NCBI GenBank assembly: GCA_013115135.1
Contig: JABANP010000723.1
Span: 1-20,675, forward strand
DNA from: Perkinsus olseni
Taxonomy: Eukaryota; Perkinsozoa; Perkinsida; Perkinsidae
Direction of reading: 5' to 3'
Length of the DNA: 20,675 nt
Shown: piece by piece, positions 7,455 to 17,219 of the stretch
How the letters are laid out: each line of letters starts with the position of its first letter
How positions within the stretch are numbered: position 1 is the stretch's first letter
Notes under the pieces: model-generated
Told to the model about the DNA's origin: nothing
The model's input: the letters and a program-made list of their open reading frames with translations, nothing else
The model's database searches: none
Made by a program: the position numbers and the translations under genes

Positions 7455-10400
7455 ATGTTTACTTCGCCGGCTCGGGATTCATGCTCAGCAACGCAGCTTG
7501 CGACGGCTACTCAGGACTGGCAGCCTCCGCCTCCTCTCACAGGCGACTCCGAATTTGAGACTCCCGTCTTGATAGGTGTATGGGCCTGCCCATCCACGCC
7601 TGGTTAAAATCGCTACTCCTGTGTCTCCCGCAGACGTTATATTTGACTATCAACACCAGTCAGTGGAAGAACAAAGAGCAGACCCTGGAGCTTTGGTCAG
7701 ACCGATCGTCGTGGCGCATTGGCAGGGATGGTACTAACGATGTGGAGGTCCAAGACCCCAAGGTCTCTACCGTCCACGTAGGCTTCATAAGACGCTCCCC
7801 AGTCAAAGTAGTTAAGTAGGTTCGACTGGATCACGACCCATCGAAATCGGGTCAGGAGGACGAGATCACCATCACTGATGTCTCTCGGAACGGCACATAC
7901 ATCGGGTCCAGGCGACTAATAGCGAACAAGACCGAAGTCCTAAGGTGCGGTGGAGTCGACCATGTAGCACATGGACCCTCTGTGCTCCAGGCCGGGAGAG
8001 AGCTTTTCCTTGGTGACGAGCCCCTTCATAAGGGGGCACCCTGAGCCTCTTCTCGTGGCCTTATGGAAGCCATTGGGCTACGAGGATCCGCTGGAGGAGG
8101 AGATTATGGATGGTGCCGTCGTAGGGATGACTCAGGCAATGCCTCCTGCGGCTACTCAGGGTACAGTTGGCGCTGTGAGTATTGGTTTTACGGTATTTCT
8201 ATCAGTTCGGGAGGAAGTGCCCGCCCCTCGGAGAAGGAGGGATCGTGATACCGTCGGGCAACAGGACCCCGTCATAGCTCAGCTCAGTGGCGATATCAAG
8301 TCCTACGGCCCCTTCCAGAGGGACGGTCGAAATATACGTCCCCTTAGGTATCAATGGCGGCCTTCGACCTCGCGGGTGACTGCAGGCCTGCGTAGCTCCA
8401 TCACCATCGGTCGTAGCCCTTCTTGCAGCATCGTTTTGAACGATGACAGGGTATCTGGCTCGTACGGGAAATTGAAGTTACACTGGTGTGAAGACACTCC
8501 GTGTACAGGCACGTTACTCTGGAGCATGACGGTAAGGCCTTCCATATAATAGACTCGTCGACCAATGGGACTTACCTCAACGATAAGAGGCTCCCTAAAA
8601 AGCACGTAGGCCGCCTACGACGACGACGACCAGAGCCCTCTGATGGTTGCCTGGGGTGTTTTAGATGCATCCGCTGAAGTCGGGTGATCATGTGTCGCTG
8701 GCGTGTCAGGGAAAAGATGCGGTGGCGGTGGGAATCGATCCTGGGATAGTAGGATGATGGATGGCGATTCTACCAACTCGACTGTCCGCCTCGTCTCCAC
8801 AGGAATTCACATTCAGAGCTGTCCTGACGGAATATAAATACAACGGTGCGCTGTTTGGCGATAACGACAGCTCCGAGGTTGGGAGGCCTCTTGGCAAGAA
8901 GGCGATCAGTTCAGCGTCGACTTGCGAGGACTCCGACCCGCCCAGAGACACAGCCGGACGATCAATGGAGGATTTGTAATAGGGGGGGGCTGATGGATTT
9001 ATTGGGTAAAGCAGGGAACAGGTACTACATCAATGCTCCCCTCGGACAAGGGAACTTCGCCACGGTGCATAGCGCTACGGAGAAGAAGGAGGGTGGCAAG
9101 CAGGTGGCCATCAAGGAGCTGGATCTGGCTAAGTTACTCAAGTTCCAGCAGAGCACTAAGTCCAACAGTGTCACATTTAGGTGGGATTTCGGGTATTTCG
9201 TACCACTCCTTTCCCAACTCTTGTCGATCAGATCCGAATTCGAGGTCCTACGCGAGTTGGACCATCCGGCGATCGTCAAATTCTATACGTATTTTGAAAA
9301 CCATCGAAGCCTCTTTATTGTTACTGAATTAATGCAAGGTGGAGACCTTCTCGAAAGGCTCCTCAACCACGGCGCGTACTAGTACCACTCCTTGCCCGAT
9401 CCCCCATCATTTTGCCAGGTACCGAGAGCCGGACGCTCAGGTGCTCTTCCGTGACCTCTGCAGCGGCGTTGCATACATGCACAGTCATAACATCATCCAT
9501 CGGGACCTCAAGCCTGAGAATGTACGTACGGTTTTAGTCTCTGTTGGAAGGGGGCGCTGTTCTTTGTTGATCTCGCTCGTGCTTGGTCGTTTCGATTGTG
9601 TGTCCTGTGGTTGTGTGAGGATAGTATCTTTGAAGATACTCCTTACGGCCGACCAACGTCATGGTAAAATATCAGACCTTGGCCTGGCACGCCACACCAA
9701 TCCTCTTACCGGCGAGGCAGCTGGTAGGGAGCCTTGGCAGTAGGACTGGTAGGCGGCTATACCGTAGGGACTTATTGTGGAACGCCTCACTATTTTGCCC
9801 CGGAGATGGTCATGTTGAAGCTTGGCCGAAGAGTGACCTACGACAACAAAGTGGATTGCTGGGCGTTGGGAGTCATACTGTAATACTTGCGTCGCGCGCC
9901 TCGAAATTCGCCCATGAGGGTCGACCAGAAGTAGGAGTCTGGCGGGATACGCCGGGCCGGACCCGCGCGGGTCGATTGACGACTGTCTTCGTCTGCCTAG
10001 GGCGGGACGAAGTTGTTGTATGCTTCGGAGTCGTGTCGGCCAGATACGTGTTGTTGTCGGCGACACCGCCATTCTCGGTGGATGAGGACCCCGACGGTCA
10101 GGGAGGGTTGCTGGACCAGAAGATTTTAAATGCAGAGTAAGGTATGTCAGGTGTGGGGATAGAACCCGGGTGGTTAGGTATAGCTTCGCATTCGCGGAAT
10201 GGGAGGACGTCTCTGAGGTAGCGAAGGATCTTATTGACATGTTCCTCCGAGTGGACGACAAGAAGAGATGGTCCGCCCAGCGAGCACTGTGAGCGCGGAG
10301 GTCTCGAGTTCGAACCCGGGCAGCGGCATCTATTGCGCAGGGATGATCATGCATGGTTTGACGACCCTTCGGATGGACCAGAGCAGGGTGCCGTCTCCCC

Positions 10401-10464
10401 GCCGGCCGCAAAACGCAGGCGAACAACGGGGGGATCAGGAGAAGAGGACACTGGTAGCGGATAG
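7455..10464 (+). CDS. Chk2/Rad53-like checkpoint kinase with two FHA domains
   Basis: Sixteen exons joined by GT-AG introns, mostly 41-75 nt, give about 687 residues: 7455-7577, 7634-7777, 7820-7944, 7991-8160, 8206-8461, 8509-8605, 8665-8727, 8803-8915, 8983-9180, 9232-9375, 9419-9521, 9636-9723, 9768-9879, 10044-10136, 10178-10288, 10341-10464. The N-terminus has TQ motifs (ATQLATATQ). FHA1 (about 45-135) shows GRDG, STVH and SRNGTYI. FHA2 (about 245-340) shows IGRS, SGSH and SSTNGTYLN. The kinase domain (about 375-655) has GQGNF, VAIK, HRDLKPEN, DLG in place of DFG, and a TPHYFAPE activation loop. A basic KRRR patch near the C-terminus may be a nuclear signal. Family members phosphorylate targets after DNA damage and bind phospho-Thr through FHA domains. 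Two FHA domains both before the kinase is unusual. Exon 5 and the 8915/8983 junction are least certain. Confidence 0.88.
8728..8802 (+). other. Kinase intron with antisense T-arm-like motif
   Basis: This intron joins FHA2 strands (DAVA|EFTF). Next to the donor it reads gtgggaatcgatcctggg, whose complement (ccaggatcgattccc) is one base away from the tRNA B-box consensus. It is the weakest member of the motif set. A donor at 8722 is also possible in frame. Confidence 0.55.
9522..9635 (+). other. Kinase intron whose acceptor lies in a palindrome
   Basis: At 114 nt this intron (KPEN|ILLT junction) is longer than its neighbours. Its 3' end falls inside a perfect inverted repeat, agtatctt-tg-aagatact at 9623-9640. 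The AG acceptor (9634-9635) and the first bases of the next exon form the right arm. Confidence 0.65.
10137..10177 (+). other. 41-nt kinase intron containing an antisense T-arm motif
   Basis: The donor gtaagg and acceptor ggttag remove an in-frame TAA and join ILNAE to YSFAF, the expected kinase sequence. The motif ggggatagaacccggg (10155-10170) is the reverse complement of a tRNA B-box (ggttctatccc) and makes up more than a third of the intron. Confidence 0.8.
10289..10340 (+). other. 52-nt kinase intron containing a T-arm-like motif
   Basis: The intron runs from gtgagc to gcgcag. It carries gagttcgaacccggg (10306-10320), a match to the T-loop core. Because ttcgaa is palindromic, the motif can be read on either strand; ccgggttcgaactc is the closer match to a tRNA B-box and lies on the minus strand. 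Confidence 0.7.
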
Positions 10465-10691
10465 GATTCGGGAAAGGAGTGGTATGAAGTAGCCTCTCGT
10501 AGCCCACGAAGACGGCAGTCCCCTCCCTGCCGCATCTCATGATGACTCACCCCAGACTAATTCTGCCACCACGGGTGATGAACACCAATGCCCATAATGC
10601 AGCATTTCACCGAAAAGATCTTGTTTGGTTATCATTTCCCTCGGAGTTGAGCTCCCATCTTCTTATCAGTTTTTCCCGGCTGCTGCTGTGA

Positions 10692-12757
10692 ATGGAGCCG
10701 CCGTCTGCCGCTGTACAGTGTTACTCAGCGCCCGTTGAGGTTCGAGGTTACGAGAACAAATGGTACTATTGTAGTCCTTCCATGACCAGGCGTATCATGT
10801 CCGTCGTCGGCAGGTTCACGGCACAGCTGGCGGGGATCGACTTAAAAGCTAGCGAGGTTGGTCGGACTAGTAGTAGTATCCTTACGGCTTCGAAGGCTCC
10901 CGCTCTCAGGTGCGGATAGCGTTCCAGAGCAATGTATGGCAGCCCAGGATCGTTCCAGTAGAGGCGGTAGGTCGTCGATCTGCTGGAGCTCGAAAGATCC
11001 CTTCGACCAGGTCCGGTGTGTTCCGAAGAGGGCTACTCCGGGCAGCTTCCAACCGGGCCCTGGTGACACGGTTGAAGTAGTACCGTGAAGATGTTGTTGT
11101 TATCGCAGTTGCTGTTCGTTCAGGTGTTGTCACTGGGGAGCGACTCTACGCCGCCCTGCTGGAGCCTTGGTGTTGTCAGAGTTGTTAGGGACGGACTGTA
11201 TTATGTCAATCAGCAGCCCGACGGTGATGAGGGACCACTGCCTTCTGACCGGGAGGATACCATCGTTGAGCTTGACCATCTACGTGCACCTGTTCAGCCT
11301 CAGGCGAGTCCTGAGCATCTGCAGGATGATCTTGTTGAATGTAGTAGTGCCGGGATTGAACCTGGGTCGATGGATTGCTAAAGGTTGTTGTCGCCATAGG
11401 TGCCTCCTCCTTGACCAAGTTGAAGACTGAAATTTATGAAGTACCTCAGTCGTTGGCTGATTGGTTGATTTCTGATGATGGCCGGGCCTGCATGAAGTAC
11501 ATCGCCGTCAGGGTTAAACTATCACTGGTACGGCGGGCAGCCCCCCCGCAGCGGTTCACCTTGTCCTGCAGATATCAGTCCAGACTTCACTTTGTGACCA
11601 TCCCAGAGTACATTTGATAGGGTTCGCCCACACCACAGCACGAGCTTGTATGCTTCTGAGCATCCACGTCGACCACCAATTGGAGATACAGTCTTTCCAT
11701 CATCGCCGTTTACTCGCCCTTAGAAAACAACAACATCAACAACAGCCGAGAGCCACTGTGAGTGCGCCCTCCCCCTACGCACCTGTTGAACTTCGGCGTT
11801 GTTGTCAGACTGGAGGGAGAAGCCAGAGGCGGGCCGGTGATGGAAGGATATCTGCGCGGGCAAGTGGTCCTCGGAAGACAACAGTACAACGGTCCTCTTC
11901 ATCGTCGTCGTCTACGGTGAAGTCGGCGGCCGCGGTAGCCTCTGAGAATCTTACGGATCTCGAAGCCCCGCGGAATTTGGTTGTCAAATTCGCCACAACA
12001 CGAAGGCTACTGGGGCTCACTATAGGGAAAGGAGGCGCTAATGTGAAGAGCGTTCAGGATGAATTTGGCGTTAATGTGAGGGGTGCCGGGATCGAACCGG
12101 GGACCTCCTAGGATGTCGTCGTGTCAGGTCCGAATAATAGAGGTATCCCGAGAGTCACCAACAGGTTCAATGGTGATTATCGAGGGGCCTTCAGAGCCTG
12201 CTCTAACCCTTGCTCGAAGGCGGCTTGAGTTTTTCATAACAAAGTAAGAGACACTTCACTTCGTCCAACTGCCGATTTGCCGTGTGCAGATACCCTATTG
12301 AAAGCGACAGCGTCCAGTGGGTGGTTGGGCCTCGATTCAGCAACTTGTCAGCTTTAGCTGAACAGACAGCCCTCCATTACGCCCGGTACTCGGATACGGA
12401 TGAGGCAGGGGAAGAGCGTCCCTGCATCGAGATGTGTGGCCGAGCGGACGAGATAGACGACGCGAAGTCAGTGATAGAAAGTCATTTACTTTACCGTGAA
12501 GTCTTCCAAGATATTACAGCAGAGAGGAGGAAAATCGAATCCTCGCAGCATTCTGGCAAAGATGCTGGCCTAGGTGAGCGGAGCGAAGTTCTGTGTGACG
12601 TGCAATGCTTGTGCTTGCAGGTGGTGATAGTGGTAAGTTGCGACACTTGGGTGCGGCACGGATCGACAGCAGAGAGTCCATCTCGAGCGAAACTCTAGCC
12701 GCCTCCACCATCGACTCTATCGATCGTTCTTCAATCTGCGGCACTCTCGGTGCGTGA
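10692..12757 (+). CDS. FMRP/FXR-family RNA-binding protein
   Basis: Eleven exons give 516 residues with every phase consistent: 10692-10762, 10814-10856, 10910-10966, 11011-11076, 11124-11340, 11400-11506, 11572-11757, 11809-12075, 12128-12243, 12290-12573, 12621-12757. The order of domains is that of animal FMRP/FXR proteins. Tudor/Agenet 1 has VEVRG, then VRIAFQSNVWQP and VPVEAVR. Tudor 2 has DTVEVLS, PPCWSLGVVRV and GLYYV. A KH0-like region runs from EIYEVPQSL to ARACMLLSIHV. KH1 has an intact GKGG loop (GLTIGKGGANVK). KH2 is divergent and lacks a normal GxxG, but keeps the trailing helix that in FMRP leads to a charged segment. Such proteins bind mRNA and ribosomes and regulate translation; Tudor domains may bind methylated ligands. 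ATG 10692 is preceded directly by an in-frame TGA. The exact C-terminus is less certain because of a gtaagt site at about 12633. Confidence 0.88.
11341..11399 (+). other. FXR intron containing an antisense T-arm motif
   Basis: The 59-nt intron starts gtagta and ends ccatag, joining LVE to SSLTK through a split Cys codon. The motif gccgggattgaacctgggtc (11349-11368) is 8 nt from the donor and is the reverse complement of a tRNA T-arm core (ggttcaatccc). Confidence 0.8.
12076..12127 (+). other. FXR intron containing an antisense T-arm motif
   Basis: The 52-nt intron (gtgagg to gtgtcag) splits KH1 between GVN and VRII. The motif gccgggatcgaaccggggac (12085-12104) is the reverse complement of a T-arm. 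In that orientation four of five T-stem pairs form and a typical variable-loop aggtc precedes it. Confidence 0.85.
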
Positions 12758-13106
12758 TGATGATGTTGTTGGTGCTGATCCTCGTCCTCGTTTTTTCATT
12801 CTGTCTCGTACCTCGTCACCTGTCAACTGACTCCTGTGCTCACAAGTCACGATCTAGTAAGGACATGTTGCTTCTCATCCCAACTCTGCTGTTTTTCGGT
12901 CTCCCTGCTGCTGCCTCCCCCTGCCCGTCATCATTGACCATCATTGTAGTACCATTATTTCCGTTGTCAAGCCGCTGACTCCTAGCGCGCCGGAATGCGA
13001 AAAGTAGGTCTCGCCTAACCTGAGAAGAGGTAGCCTCAATTTTCTGCTGATCACCTCTCGGAGATGTAACGCAATTTCTAATCACCCTGGTGGTCGTCCA
13101 GGGCCA
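12758..13106. other. Interval without a recognisable gene
   Basis: This follows the FXR stop. It holds a pyrimidine-rich, poly-Leu-coding stretch on the plus strand and a weak minus-strand ORF (12840-13085), neither convincing. It probably contains the FXR 3' UTR and the 5' region of the next gene. Confidence 0.4.
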
Positions 13107-14734
13107 ATGCGAAAAAGGATCAGCAGACGTCGGGCACCCGCGATGTTGCTAAGTCTTTTCCATTATATATCATCGTTCGCCTGCAAGAGTCAGTTGACAC
13201 TCTTGAAACTAGGGAGGCTGCAGTTGGGAAAGCTACACTTGCCACCACCAAAACCACAACCATCGTCCTCGTCGTTAATCTTGGCCGTCACTAGTAGAAG
13301 TAGTCATTTAGAATTCGTCGTGGACATCCTCGATGAGGTCAGGAGTTCTGTCCCATCGGCGTTCCCACTCTTATAATCATCATAGTCACTACGACGTAGA
13401 GTAACACTTCCTACAGTCAAGGGTGTTGTGTTCGTCAATGAGCGGTCGAGCCCTAACCGGCAGAGGAGCGTGATTGAAGAAAAATGATTCACATTCCCAG
13501 CTAATACCATAATTTCCACCACACTGGTCAATGGGTCGATACAAGGTTCTGTGGTACTGCTGGATAGTACTCCTGGGAGCCTCTCACTGGGGACAGACGA
13601 CGATGGCTCTCATGAGTCGGCGTGCGAAGGAAGAGGCAAGCCCATCATCGATGATAGCGCTGTCGCTCTCCGGCGGTTGATGCGCACGTTTTTGCTCAGC
13701 CCGAGTACGCCATTGAGGCGGCCGCGCCACTGGAAGAGGAAACTCCTCCGAAACTGGCCGCTGAGGATGACGCTTACGTGAGCAAACACTGTCAGGAGCC
13801 CTCTCGACTGTCCCTCTTCAGTGGGATGACGATAAGCCGAGCTTCAACATGCTGAATAGAGTGGACTGGGCCGGCCTGCAAGCGAAACCGCCGCCCACGA
13901 GGTTCGACAACTACCGCACGGCCGCTAGAATCAAGTTCATGATGCCCGACCTCACGTGGAACCCAGAGTAGGTCCGGTGACCCGATCGGCGGGTCAGTGC
14001 TGCCCGGCAGGTATCCAGTGACCATACCAGATGAAGTTTTGTCTGCTAAGCTCCCGGTTGGGGCTCTCTCGCGGTTCATGCTGCAAGACCCAGGGCCGCG
14101 GTGAGGAAATTGAGATCTAGGTTCGAGCGGTGAAGTGCTTCATCGTCATCAGGTATGAAGCGATGGTACAGGATTTACACACTCCGGATTACATGCTCGA
14201 TGTGAATAATAAGGTGAATCGATCGGCTCCTGTGATACGGAAAAGTTGGTAGCGTTCAGGCGGACGGGTCTGCGAGGGTGGTGAAGCGAGTATCGGAAAC
14301 ACAGCTGCAGACTGACTCCGGTCTGGACCTGAGTGCCATCGTTCCTCATCTGGTAGGCCCACAGCGACGATGGTTGAGCCGCACCGCTGTGATTTGTCAG
14401 ACTGAAGTGCCGGCTGCACCGCCTCCGATCAACCCTGAGCTGCGATTTGTACCTCGAGGGGCCTCGGCTGCTGTTAAAGAACATGTAGCCTGAATCATCT
14501 CAAGCGAGTGCGCTCTGATCTGTTTATTGCTTTTCAGCCTGTTAAGATCGCCGTGGACGTCGACGACAACGGCCGAGAGCTTTGGGACACCGTGAGGGGA
14601 GTTCCCTGCTGGTGGTTACCTCCGCCATTCGTGTTGGTCAGGTGAAGCGGCACGCCTTCGGCAATGGTGAAGAACAGCCCTCACCGCGGAACACGCCCAA
14701 CAAGATCGAAGAGCTCAAGAGAGCTGAGAAGTGA
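13107..14734 (+). CDS. Multi-exon gene, protein not recognised
   Basis: The 3' half resolves well into frame-keeping exons with short GT-AG introns: 13700-13777, 13822-13967, 14011-14056, 14121-14213, 14260-14352, 14401-14484, 14538-14591, 14642-14734. Before these an exon ends at about 13661 (PIIDDSA). Further coding-like pieces lie at 13187-13286 and 13386-13482, whose joins I could not settle. The product starts acidic and Pro/Glu-rich, continues with TRFDNYRTAARIKFM and YPVTIPDEV, then VKCFIVIRYEA, PELRFVPRGASAAVKE and VDVDDNGRELWD, and ends in a charged helix (KIEELKRAEK). It is soluble, with no membrane segment. The stop at 14732-14734 overlaps a possible gtgaga donor, and a further piece (14811-14882) might belong. 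ATG 13107 is a tentative start. Confidence 0.6.
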
Positions 14735-14956
14735 GACATTGGCCGTGGTTGTGTCTCAGCGTGGTGGCCATTATGACTCGTGCTAACGGTCGCGGTTTTC
14801 CTACCGTGAGGATCTAGCTGACATTCTCCCACGTCCAACCATTCGACCCATCGAACTTACAAAGAAGCAACACGAGTCTTGATTCTGATTCGACCGCAAT
14901 GTGTCTTTATTTGATTGATTCCATAGCGCTGCGTCCTTTGTAACTTTTCCCCAGCG

Positions 14957-15236
14957 ATGGCGAGCGGCGGAGCGGTAGTGTTGTAACGTCCCTGTCTCAG
15001 AGAGTCAAGTTTCCTTCAGCGGAGTACCAATGAAGGAAGAACCACAAGGGTAGGCGTGAGTCGGCAATCTCTGCACCTGCGGCATCGCGTGATCCTTTCA
15101 GTATACTCCGAGGCGAAAATGCGACCCCCAAGGGTACAACGCTAGCAAGAAGTTCAAACCTTGCAAACGTATCGAGTATCGTGCAGCCTCGAGGCCCGAG
15201 ATCAAAGAGGAAGATGAAGAGGACGAGACAGTCTAA
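14957..15236 (+). CDS. Small charged protein, probably two or more exons
   Basis: The best-supported part is the last exon, 15102-15236. It is preceded by a good acceptor (gatcctttcag) and an intron of 52 nt (15050-15101). It encodes a Lys/Arg/Cys-rich segment (KKFKPCKRIEYR) and an acidic end (EEDEEDETV) before TAA. ATG 14957 (MASGGAV) is a possible start, but the first junction is uncertain. The basic-then-acidic composition is like small nuclear proteins; no family is recognised. The 3' flank 15240-15560 shows no gene. It has loosely repeated agtRgcRttatc-type units near 15306, 15423 and 15465. Confidence 0.4.
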
Positions 15237-15583
15237 TGTGAATCATGATCATGACTTATGTTATTTGGAAGTCGTCGTCTTGTGAGTTTAGTTGAGTTGA
15301 CTCGAAGTGGCGTTATCGTGTGTCTGCGAGTTTTAAGCCCAACGTCGAAAATCGGCTTGGACTATCACCGATGTATCTTGTTCCAAGCGGGACGAGTTTA
15401 GGCAAGTTTATTGAGCACAGAAAGTAGCATTATCGTGGCCACCTACTCAACATCTCGACATTAGTGGCATTATTAAACCGTTATTGAGGCGCCGGTGAAA
15501 TTAGTTTTATCGGCACAATCCTCTTCAAACCAGACTCAAGCTGTTGAGCGGAAACGATGCCACAATGACACATGTATCAATCA

Positions 15584-15871
15584 TCATTCTTCAACATCTC
15601 TTCTACTTGTTCCCATGTGGTGAGTACCGACTGGCTGAGCGCGGCCCTTGAGGCTCTCCTCGAAGCACTTGTTGTATTCCTGACGGACGGAGTGAAGCAC
15701 AGTTTGCAAGAGAGTCTTCACCTGCAGTTCCTTCTCACAACGCTGTACAGCCGTACGCGCCTTCTCGACGTTCCCTTCGGGCTGGCAGGCCTCTCTAAAG
15801 CATTCAAAAAATTTAGTAGAGGTTTCGGTGCAGCCGGGGCGAACGATGGGGAAATGGGCGGGTAAGGACAT
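15584..15871 (-). CDS. Twin CX9C (CHCH-type) protein
   Basis: There are two exons on the minus strand, 15871-15722 and 15679-15584, with a 42-nt intron (gtgaag to gtcag). The intron is a multiple of three, so the unspliced frame is also open. Splicing brings Cys45 and Cys55 to exactly nine residues apart (CEKELQEYNKC), matching the first pair Cys14/Cys24 (CTETSTKFFEC). The result is an 81-residue twin-CX9C protein with an extra Cys29. Proteins of this class usually fold by disulfide relay in the mitochondrial intermembrane space and serve respiratory-complex assembly. That role is inferred from the motif only. It is divergently placed from nothing and lies just downstream of the RRM gene on the same strand. 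Confidence 0.75.
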   Translation of the reverse strand: MSLPAHFPIVRPGCTETSTKFFECFREACQPEGNVEKARTAVQRCEKELQVKTLLQTVLHSVRQEYNKCFEESLKGRAQPVGTHHMGTSRRDVEE

Positions 15872-15945
15872 AATTGTGGGAAATTAACCTCAAGTAGGAG
15901 CCGTTCCAGAGGGTATCAACGCAACCCAAAGACGCTGTAGGAAAG

Positions 15946-17091
15946 TCACGTTTTGTGAATCTCGACGTAGTCACCAATCTTCACTGGTATTCGCTTCAAT
16001 GGACCGTCCAAATGCTTGCCCAGCTTGGGACGAAGTAGTACCACTCTTCCTCCAGCACCAGTGACTGAAAAAATGGCTTTCATGTGAGCGGAGCGATGCA
16101 CGCTACTGAACTACTGCGCAGATAAATTTGCCCTACCTGGGGCTCGCAGGCTCTTCTTCCGACCCATTTTAACAGCATCTTCTTTGTCCGCGAAAGATAC
16201 GAATCCAAAAGGTCGAGATTTGTCATCCTTAGTGAAGGGCGGTCGGAACTTGCCAGGAATCCTCGCGTGGTTGACGACGCCGAACTCGGAGGCCAACTGC
16301 TTCAGGAGCTCCTCGTTCACTTCCTCTGCTACCTCCCAGTCGTAGCCGACAAACACATCAGTGCACCTGAAGGGTGATAGGAGGGTAACGCAGTTTGTCC
16401 CACCAAAAATTTCCTCATTCGAAAATTCACGCTAGAACGTTGCACAGGGCGAGGTTGGAAGTGAAACGTGGTGTTTCGGAATCCTCATGACATCACCACC
16501 CCAGCAAGATGCTCACCCTTTTAAATTGGAGTACTGCTTGTTGCGCACATTGGCGCTCGCGAATTCTACTTTGCAGTGGCCCCGCCACTCCAGTTCGCCC
16601 TGAAGCACCACATGGGCCGAGATCAGGGTCTTCACAAGGCCTCCTCACCTGCGGCTCGGGCTGCTCAAGCTCCCAGGTTACGGTGTGGACGGCGGAGGCG
16701 TCCGGGAAGAGGGCGGAGATTTCTGGATCTCGCCACTCCGAAGGGATATGTTCGACCTGGCAGCAGGTGGCAGGCGAAGTTATGGCAGAGGGAAGCTTAC
16801 CACTATCTCCTTAGATCTTAGGGGCGGGCCTATCTTCAGTGCATGCGTTAGTTCTAACGCTTTGGCCTCTTCTTCCTCTTCGCCATCTTGCTCGCTTCTC
16901 ATTTTCCCCAATTCCATCGACACTGCTCCCTGGACGACTTTGACAACATTCAGTGTCTCAGCCAGCAAAGGATCCGTGATGATGGGCCCTGATGAGACGA
17001 TTCTCGTCTGCAAGGAGAAGGAAGGTCCCACCTCGGTGACGGCCGAGCCTTGCGTCGCCTGTCCCCAGTACGGCTGCGTGGAGTTGTTCAT
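15946..17091 (-). CDS. RRM-type RNA-binding protein
   Basis: Five minus-strand exons encode 276 residues: 17091-16801, 16756-16649, 16599-16517, 16366-16137, 16064-15946. The introns are 44, 49, 150 and 72 nt, all GT-AG and in phase. Residues from about 162 form an RRM-like fold: CTDVFVGYDW (RNP2-like strand), a helix ending LASEFG, then SRPFGFVSFADKEDA (RNP1-like). A second divergent RRM may precede it (KEIVVEHIPSEW to CKVEFASANV). The N-terminus is Gln/Ser/Thr-rich with an acidic run (DGEEEEEA), and the C-terminus (VVLLRPKLGK, IPVKIGDYVEIHK) is basic. It probably binds RNA; the target is unknown. ATG 17091 has an in-frame TGA two codons upstream. Confidence 0.75.
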
Positions 17092-17156
17092 GCGTCAACG
17101 GCAGCTTTACGTACACTTCTTCTTTGTTGACTCGTGACGAGTCTATCTCGAATAAG

Positions 17157-17212
17157 TGGCTCATCTGGCGAGGAAAAGGGCGTGGGTTCGATCCCCACCA
17201 GAGTAGCATTTT
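17157..17212 (+). pseudogene. Truncated tRNA-like element with Pol III terminator
   Basis: An A-box-like tggctcatctgg (17157-17168) is followed after only 13 nt by a perfect T-arm: stem gtggg (17182-17186), loop ttcgatc, stem cccac (17194-17198). Then come cagagtagca and TTTT (17209-17212). The anticodon arm is missing and no matching 5' acceptor strand is present, so it is not a functional tRNA. It sits just upstream of the RRM gene start and is antisense to that gene. It could lie in a 5' UTR intron (gtgagc to gagatag on the minus strand). Confidence 0.65.
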
Positions 17213-17219
17213 CCCGCTC

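Noticed and set aside
8486..8508. A 23-nt intron in FHA2
   Set aside because: A donor at 8462 gives a normal 47-nt intron, keeps the frame and restores the FHA S-x-x-H signature (SGSH).
9960..9973. 14-bp even palindrome gacccgcgcgggtc
   Set aside because: A single even palindrome of this size is expected by chance, and it lies in a kinase intron; I do not count it with the one-base-spacer set.
9659..10540. 293-codon minus-strand ORF
   Set aside because: It is antisense to the kinase exons, whose motifs (APE loop, PPFS, the C-terminal lobe) are clear on the plus strand. Its translation is Arg/Pro-rich shadow sequence.
12754..12978. Leu-rich plus ORF starting MMMM
   Set aside because: It starts inside the final codons of the FXR gene in another frame and is a low-complexity pyrimidine stretch, likely 3' UTR.
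13529..13680. Signal-peptide-like ORF (MGRYKVLWYCWIVLLG)
   Set aside because: Another frame across the same bases connects in phase through splice sites to the well-supported exons at 13700-14734, so the hydrophobic reading is probably a shadow.
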